The position numbers were made by a program, and so were the translations under genes. DNA of 20,927 nucleotides, taken from CAYYJM01 sp964471755. GTDB taxonomy: Bacteria; Planctomycetota; Planctomycetia; Gemmatales; Gemmataceae. Numbering within the stretch: position 1 is the stretch's first letter; each line of letters begins with the position of its first letter. The notes beneath the pieces were generated by a model. The model saw nothing but the letters and a program-made list of their open reading frames with translations, was not told the DNA's origin and did no database searches. Below are positions 15,942-20,927 of the stretch, in pieces. The DNA lies in the NCBI GenBank assembly GCA_964471755.1, contig CAYYJM010000097.1:1-20927 (forward strand). The letters run 5' to 3'.

Positions 15942-18329
15942 TCACTTTCTCGTCAGCTCAAACGTTACCTTGTCGATCTTGCCGGTGAACTCGAACGGGC
16001 CCTTGCTCTTGTAGGCCGGATCGATCGCGGTGATCGAGTCCCGGCCGACCTCGAAGGGCTCCAGGCCGTGGCGGAAGAACGTTCGCGCGAGCTTCCCTTC
16101 GCCGGCCTCCTTGCCGTTGACGAACAGTCGGAGGGTGCCGCCGCCGGTCTTCGAGGCGGGGTCCGGCGTGAACTCGGTCCGGAGCGTCACCTTGCCCTCC
16201 GGCAGCGCCAGCGTGCCCGGAATGGTGACGTCGGCCAACTCGAACGCCTGGTAGCGGAAGTGCGGTTTGCCGTCCTTGACGTACAGTGACCAGCCAGCCG
16301 AGAACGATCCGGCACAGGTGACCACGCCCTCGGCCCCGCCGGCCGGGATGGTCAGTTCCGCAGTGCAGACGTGACCGCGTGGAAAGAGCTGCGGCCCGAC
16401 CGGTTCGGGCAGCCAGACACGGTTGCCGAAGTAGGTCCACTTCGTCGGCGGTTCGCCGGATACACGAAGTTTCGGATCCATCCGCTCCGCGAAACGCGGA
16501 TCCAGTGGGAAGACGCCGTAGGTCTTCGCCTCGGCAACGAATTTCGCCTGCAACTCCTTGAGCTTCTCCGGCTTCTCCTTCGCCAGATCGACCGCCTGGC
16601 TGAAGTCTTCCTCGATGTGGTAAAGCTCCCAGGGGGCCTTCTCGAAGCCGTCACCGCGACCGAGGATCACCCACGGCAGCCCGTACTGACTGCACGCCAC
16701 CCAGCCGTCGTGGTAGATGGCCCGGTTCGTCGCCAGCTCGAAGTACTGTGTCGTCCGCTTGCTCCGGGCGCTGGCGTCGTCGAACGAGTAGAGCATCGAC
16801 ACGCCCTCGATCGGCTTCTGGACGATACCGCTGACGCTCTTCGGCTCGGGGATCTTGCACGCCTGCAGGATCGTCGGCACCACGTCGATGACGTGATGGA
16901 ACTGCGTACGGGTCTCGCCCCGGGCCTTGATGCCCTTCGGCCAGTGGACGACGAGCGGGTTGCGTGTGCCGCCGAAGTGGCTGGCGACCTGCTTGGTCCA
17001 CTGGAACGGAGCGTCCATCGCCCAGGCCCAGCCGACCGGGACGTGCGGTTCGCTGGTGGGCCCACCGATCTCGTCCAGGCGATTGATCGTACTTTGCAGG
17101 CCGAGTTGGACGCCGAGCAGGCTGGCGACCTCGCTGAACGTCCCTTCCAGGCCGCCCTCGGCACTGGCACCGTTGTCGCCGACGACGTACAGCACCAGCG
17201 TGTTGTCCAGTTCGCCGGACTGCCGCAGACTGTCGATCAGCCGGCCGACCTCGGCGTCGGTGTAGTCCATGTAGGCGGCGTAGTTTTCCATCAGGCGGGT
17301 ATAGACCTTCTTCTCCTCGGCCGAGCGACTCTCCCACGACGGGATGCTTTCCGGCCGAGGCGTCAACTTCGTCCCGGCGGGGATGATCCGGTCGGCGATC
17401 TGTCGAGCGTGGGTGATCTCGCGCTGCCGATCCCAGCCGTGATCGAACTTGCCCCGGTACTTGTCGCGATAGGCCTTCGGAGCGTGGTGCGGGGCGTGGA
17501 CGCCCGAGGCGCTGAAGTAGGTGAACCACGGCCTGGCCGGGTCGGCGGCCCGGACGTTGCGTGTCCAGGCGATCGCCTCATCGGTCATGTCGGCGGTGAA
17601 GTGATAGCCCTGTTCGGGGCTCTTCGGCTGCGGCACCCAGGTCGTGTTGCGGTAGATGACCGGGTAATACTGGTGGGTCTCGCCCTGGTTGAAGCCGTAG
17701 AAGTAGTCGAAGCCCAGGCCGGTCGGCCAGCGGTCGAACGGCCCGGCCGGGCTGATGTCCGGCTCGGCGGTGTTGTGCCATTTGCCGAAACAGCCCGTCG
17801 CGTAGCCGTTGTCGCGCAGCGTCTCGGAGACCAGGGCGGTACTCTTCGGGATGAGTCCGGTGTAGCCGGGATAGCCGGTGCCCATCTCGATGATGACACC
17901 CGTGGCACAGCTGTGATGGTTTCGGCCCGTGAGAAGGGCCCCACGGGTTGGGCTGCACAGGGCGGTGGTGTGGAACCGAGTGTACTTCAGGCCGTTGTCG
18001 GCGAGCTGCTGCAGGTGCGGCGTCGAGGCCGGACCACCGAACGTGGAGCACATGCCGAAACCGACGTCGTCGAGCAGGATGAGCAACACATTCGGGCTGC
18101 CCGGTGGAGCCTTCACCGGCTGCGGGTAGCTCGGCGTCGAGTCCTTGTAGGTCGTGCCGATCTTGCCCTGGAACTCGGGATCGGGTCGGGGCAACTGCGT
18201 GCCGTCCGCCACGGGCCGGGCCTTCGGTGCCTGCGCGAATATCTCGGCGAGCCGACCGGACGCGGCCAACCAGCCGACGCCGCAGCCGACCGCAAGGACG
18301 GCGAGCGGGACAAGGAAACGCGAACGCAT
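15942..18329 (-). CDS. Secreted arylsulfatase (type I, formylglycine)
   Basis: This 795-aa protein has an N-terminal hydrophobic segment (about 5-24) that is a signal or anchor. The sulfatase core has metal ligands DD (87-88), the CSPTR motif (125-129) whose cysteine is converted to formylglycine, TGR (134-136), GKWH (182-185), GVHAPHHAP (276-284) and GDNGAS (384-389). It hydrolyses sulfate esters; this architecture is common in planctomycetes, which degrade sulfated polysaccharides. Residues about 640-795 form a beta-rich C-terminal region (LRLFVNGKEAGEGKL, FTGKIDKVTFEL) like a concanavalin/LamG fold. The ATG 18329 has GGGAG 9 bases upstream. It is divergent, across 185 bases, from an exported hydrolase. 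The true substrate is unknown, and the formylglycine-generating enzyme is not in the window. Confidence 0.93.
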   Translation of the reverse strand: MRSRFLVPLAVLAVGCGVGWLAASGRLAEIFAQAPKARPVADGTQLPRPDPEFQGKIGTTYKDSTPSYPQPVKAPPGSPNVLLILLDDVGFGMCSTFGGPASTPHLQQLADNGLKYTRFHTTALCSPTRGALLTGRNHHSCATGVIIEMGTGYPGYTGLIPKSTALVSETLRDNGYATGCFGKWHNTAEPDISPAGPFDRWPTGLGFDYFYGFNQGETHQYYPVIYRNTTWVPQPKSPEQGYHFTADMTDEAIAWTRNVRAADPARPWFTYFSASGVHAPHHAPKAYRDKYRGKFDHGWDRQREITHARQIADRIIPAGTKLTPRPESIPSWESRSAEEKKVYTRLMENYAAYMDYTDAEVGRLIDSLRQSGELDNTLVLYVVGDNGASAEGGLEGTFSEVASLLGVQLGLQSTINRLDEIGGPTSEPHVPVGWAWAMDAPFQWTKQVASHFGGTRNPLVVHWPKGIKARGETRTQFHHVIDVVPTILQACKIPEPKSVSGIVQKPIEGVSMLYSFDDASARSKRTTQYFELATNRAIYHDGWVACSQYGLPWVILGRGDGFEKAPWELYHIEEDFSQAVDLAKEKPEKLKELQAKFVAEAKTYGVFPLDPRFAERMDPKLRVSGEPPTKWTYFGNRVWLPEPVGPQLFPRGHVCTAELTIPAGGAEGVVTCAGSFSAGWSLYVKDGKPHFRYQAFELADVTIPGTLALPEGKVTLRTEFTPDPASKTGGGTLRLFVNGKEAGEGKLARTFFRHGLEPFEVGRDSITAIDPAYKSKGPFEFTGKIDKVTFELTRK

Positions 18330-18514
18330 GCGGTGACACTCCCGATGGAATCGGACGAATCCGCGATCTGGGCCGGAACTCCCCGGCTTCCCACTGTCAT
18401 AGCGAGAACTCCGCCGCTCGACAGGGTGGCCTTCCCCGGCTTTTTGCTTGTCGCCGACGCCTCGGAGAGCGAGGATACCGACACCCTCACGATCGAGGCC
18501 GGGGAGAGGCGACG

Positions 18515-20587
18515 ATGACGATGTATCGCGACCGCCGTGAACTGTTGCAGGCGACCGGACTGGGGCTTCTCGGAATGACGCTCCCCGGCATAACGGCCAC
18601 GGCAGGGCCGACCGCCCAGCCGGCCGCGCCGCCAGCCTTGCCGCCGCTGAATCGCTTCCCGCGCATGGTGCAGGAGTACTTCGTGGATCAGGTCCGGGCG
18701 GCCGAGCAGATCGGCATCAAGGCCCGGGCGGCTCTCAAGAGTCGGGCCGACGCCGAGGCCTACGTCCGCGCCGTGCGCGAGAAGATCCGCACGTCCTTCG
18801 GCCCGTTCCCCGAGAAGACGCCGCTCAACGCCCGCGTCACCGGCGTGGTCAAACGCGACGCCTACGACATCGAGAAGATCCTTTTCGAGAGCCGACCGGG
18901 CTTCCTGGTGTCGGCCAATCTCTACCTGCCGAAGGGACGAAAGGGCCCGCTTCCCGGCGTCGTCGGCACCTGTGGTCACTCGACCAACGGCAAGGCGGCC
19001 GGGCCGTACCAGTCCTTCGCCCAGGGTCTGGCCCGCATGGGCTATGTCGTCCTGATCTACGACCCGATCGGCCAGGGCGAACGGATTCAGTACGGCCATC
19101 TCGACAGGAAGACCCGGCCCGGCGTCGGTGTCGGCGAGCATCTCCACGCCGGCAACCAGCAGTTTCTCGTCGGCGACTTCTTCGGTTCCTGGCGGGCCTG
19201 GGATGGCATCCGGGCGCTCGATTACCTGCTCAGCCGCGAGGAGGTCGATCCGAAGCACGTCGGCGTCACCGGCAATTCCGGCGGCGGCACGATGACGACC
19301 TGGCTGTGCGGCGTCGAGCAGCGCTGGACGATGGCCGCGCCGAGTTGCTTCGTCACGACGTTTCGCCGGAACCTGGAAAACGAGCTGCCGGCCGACACGG
19401 AGCAATGCCCGCCGCGAGCCCTGGCCCTCGGTCTGGATCACGCCGACTTCCTGGCCGCGCTGGCTCCGAAGCCGATCATCCTGCTCGCCAAGGAGCGCGA
19501 TTACTTCGATGTCCGCGGCGCGAAGGAGGCGTTCGAGCGACTCAAGCGGCTCTACGCTCTGCTCGGAGCCGAGGACAGGGTCCGCCAGTTCGTCGGGCCG
19601 ACCGAACACGGCTACTCGCTGGAGAACCGCGAGGCCATGTATCAGTGGTTCAACCACGTCACCGGCATCTCGGATGCGAAGACCGAGCCGGAGTTGACGA
19701 TGGAGAAGGACGAGACGCTCTGGGCCGCCCCGGAGGGCCAGGTCGCCAATCTGAAGTCGCGCACGGTCTTCTCGTTCACGCAGGAGAAGGCGAAGGCCCA
19801 GACCGCCGCTCGCAAGCCGCTCGCCGGTGCCGAACTGGCGAAGGCCGTGACCACCGCCCTGAAACTGCCCCAGCGAACCGGCGTCCCGGAGTTCCGCATC
19901 CTGCGTTCGAGTGGCAATCGCCGCTATCCGAAGCGAGGCGCGACGACCTACGCCGTCGAGACGGAGCCGGGTGTCTTCGCCCTGGTCTACCGCCTGGCCG
20001 ACCGGGCCCTCGTCTCACGGCCGACGCGCGACACCGGCAAGGCGATCCTGTACGTCGCGCACCACTCCGCCGACGCCGAGTTGCGCCAGGAGCCCTGGCT
20101 CGCCGAGCTGATCCAGGCCGAGCCGGCCGCGACGTTCTATGCCTGTGACGTGCGCGGCATCGGTGAGTCGCGCCCGAACACCTGCGGCGTGGACCAGTTC
20201 CTGAAACCCTACGGCAGCGACTACTTCTACGCCATTCACTCGCTCATGCTCGATCGTCCCTACGTCGGCCAGAAAACGCACGACGTGCTGCGCGTTCTCG
20301 ACTGGCTGCGGGATGTCGGTCACGGCGAGGTTCACCTTGTCGGTGCCGGCTGGGGAGCGATCCCGGCGACGTTCGCCGCCCTGCTGACCGATGCTGTCAC
20401 CCAGGTGACACTGAAGAACGGTCTGACGTCGTATCAGGCGATCGCCGAGTCGGAGGAGTACGACTGGCCGCTGTCGGCGTTCGTTCCGGGTATCCTGGCG
20501 ACGTTCGATCTGCCCGATTGCTACCGTGCCCTGGCGGGGAAGAAACTCCGGCAGATCGACCCGTGGGGGGCGGAGATCAGCAAGTAG
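18515..20587 (+). CDS. Tat-exported tandem alpha/beta-hydrolase (acetyl xylan esterase-like)
   Basis: The 690-aa protein starts at ATG 18515 with GGGGAGAGG just upstream; ATG 18521 is an alternative. Upstream in-frame codons are not part of the gene. RRELLQATGLGLLG (7-20) is a twin-arginine-type signal. Module 1 (about 90-385) is an alpha/beta hydrolase with GNSGG (253-257, nucleophile S255), D329 or D332 in ERDYFD, and H365 in TEHGYS. This arrangement fits the acetyl xylan esterase/dienelactone type. Module 2 (about 455-690) repeats the fold (YACDVRGIGES, HDVLRVLDWL), but the nucleophile elbow reads GAGWG (610-614), lacking serine, so it is probably inactive. Its divergent pairing with a sulfatase suggests a role in polysaccharide or ester breakdown outside the cytoplasm. 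The substrate is not determined. Confidence 0.88.
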   Translation: MTMYRDRRELLQATGLGLLGMTLPGITATAGPTAQPAAPPALPPLNRFPRMVQEYFVDQVRAAEQIGIKARAALKSRADAEAYVRAVREKIRTSFGPFPEKTPLNARVTGVVKRDAYDIEKILFESRPGFLVSANLYLPKGRKGPLPGVVGTCGHSTNGKAAGPYQSFAQGLARMGYVVLIYDPIGQGERIQYGHLDRKTRPGVGVGEHLHAGNQQFLVGDFFGSWRAWDGIRALDYLLSREEVDPKHVGVTGNSGGGTMTTWLCGVEQRWTMAAPSCFVTTFRRNLENELPADTEQCPPRALALGLDHADFLAALAPKPIILLAKERDYFDVRGAKEAFERLKRLYALLGAEDRVRQFVGPTEHGYSLENREAMYQWFNHVTGISDAKTEPELTMEKDETLWAAPEGQVANLKSRTVFSFTQEKAKAQTAARKPLAGAELAKAVTTALKLPQRTGVPEFRILRSSGNRRYPKRGATTYAVETEPGVFALVYRLADRALVSRPTRDTGKAILYVAHHSADAELRQEPWLAELIQAEPAATFYACDVRGIGESRPNTCGVDQFLKPYGSDYFYAIHSLMLDRPYVGQKTHDVLRVLDWLRDVGHGEVHLVGAGWGAIPATFAALLTDAVTQVTLKNGLTSYQAIAESEEYDWPLSAFVPGILATFDLPDCYRALAGKKLRQIDPWGAEISK

Positions 20588-20927
20588 CGACCGGACGAGT
20601 CGTTGGTGCTGGGGAGCGCGGGCTGTCTGTCCGTTCGTTGGAGAGGATTCCTCGACCCGATTCAGTCGAAAAAGTGTCAGACAATTCCGGAAGTAGGACA
20701 CAGGCTAGACGTTACGCAGTTGGAACAACAATGAGGGTTTGTTCAGGCTTTTTGCTCACTCTTCGGAGAGTCTGCAAAAGCAGGGAAGCTTTTTCGGCCT
20801 GATTTCGACTCATCCTGCATCATCCTCGTTCCAACTGCGTAACTTCTAGTTGCATTTCACTCCCGGCTTTGTTTCGACGTGCGGACGGCGTTGTACCTGG
20901 TGACGGGCGTCAACCTGTGCGCCATCG
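20588..20927. other. Intergenic right end
   Basis: These 340 bases hold the MITE-like element (20705-20849). No terminator with a T tract follows the hydrolase. From 20843 to the window edge one forward frame stays open, with GTG 20879 giving VRTALYLVTGVNLCAI; this could be the start of a gene that runs off the edge, but 16 codons without a clear ribosome site are not enough to call it. Confidence 0.5.
20705..20849. mobile_element. MITE-like element with near-perfect terminal inverted repeats
   Basis: GTTACGCAGTTGGAAC (20711-20726) is exactly reverse-complementary to 20828-20843. Continuing outward past one mismatch the match reaches CTAG at both ends (20705-20708 and 20846-20849), which could be a 4-base target duplication. 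The interior of about 100 bases is relatively AT-rich, has no plausible gene, and folds into a hairpin at 20750-20779 (TTTTGC/GCAAAA and ACTCT/AGAGT around TCGG). The size and structure suit a non-autonomous insertion element; the family is not identified. Confidence 0.6.

Noticed and set aside
18278..18292. Lipobox in the sulfatase N-terminus (LAVGC)
   Set aside because: The residue at -3 is alanine and a leucine sits at -4, so it does not fit the lipobox; a plain signal or anchor is more likely.
18104..18514. Upstream extension of the hydrolase frame
   Set aside because: It overlaps the divergent sulfatase gene and precedes the twin-arginine signal, which must be N-terminal.
16371..18518. 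Long plus-strand open frame (715 codons) opposite the sulfatase
   Set aside because: Antisense shadow of a gene with intact sulfatase motifs; no motifs of its own.
20711..20843. Integron attC site or CRISPR repeat
   Set aside because: The arms do not fit the RYYYAAC/GTTRRRY core pattern and there is only one inverted pair, not a regular array.
20879..20927. Start of a gene running off the right edge
   Set aside because: Only 16 codons from a GTG without a clear ribosome site; mentioned in the intergenic entry but not called.

Overview
The window looks like chromosomal DNA of a planctomycete, most likely a Gemmata-type lineage. This is judged from the high GC content, a kinase fused to a tubulin-like domain, a large secreted sulfatase, a DUF4058 protein starting MPLRDHFRPP, an MfnB-type C1-cofactor enzyme and several SPFH proteins. 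No taxonomic search was possible. I see no rRNA, tRNA or CRISPR.

Layout. 19-3648 (-) is a Ser/Thr protein kinase fused to a tubulin/FtsZ-like domain. It diverges from 3824-4954 (+), an ASCH domain fused to an MfnB-type synthase whose true start is probably GTG 3824. Convergent to that is lgt (4973-6061, -), which carries a PDZ-like insert. 6128-6260 holds a near-perfect inverted pair of 35-base REP-like repeats. 13501 down to 6301 (-) is one tightly packed operon: a P1B-type metal ATPase fused to an HflK domain (1152 aa), a DUF4058 protein, an HflC-like protein, an HflK-like protein and an enolase-superfamily enzyme. Gaps are 3 and 12 bases and the last two junctions overlap, so co-translation is likely.

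13844-15852 (+) is the most unusual part. Three tiny genes (55, 38 and 82 codons) share a leader of the form L-x-[DE]-x-[DE]-L-E-x-[VI]-A-[SG]-G-K, which looks like a double-glycine export or maturation leader. Their C-terminal parts are completely different: a glycine-zipper peptide, a short Pro/Tyr/Gly peptide and an FGPGFGG-repeat peptide. A MoxR-family AAA+ ATPase lies between the first and second. Its reading frame is broken only by a 10-N assembly gap, which appears to be a placeholder joining contigs that already overlap by one base. No C39 peptidase, transporter or modifying enzyme is present in the window.

15942-18329 (-) is a secreted arylsulfatase. It is divergent from 18515-20587 (+), a Tat-exported protein with two alpha/beta-hydrolase modules, the second lacking its nucleophile serine. 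The right end (20588-20927) holds a MITE-like element of about 145 bases with near-perfect terminal inverted repeats.

How the genes may work together (inference): the ATPase-HflK/HflC/HflK operon suggests a membrane SPFH assembly tied physically to a metal pump. The peptide cluster suggests a set of secreted or processed small peptides, with the MoxR ATPase as a possible partner.
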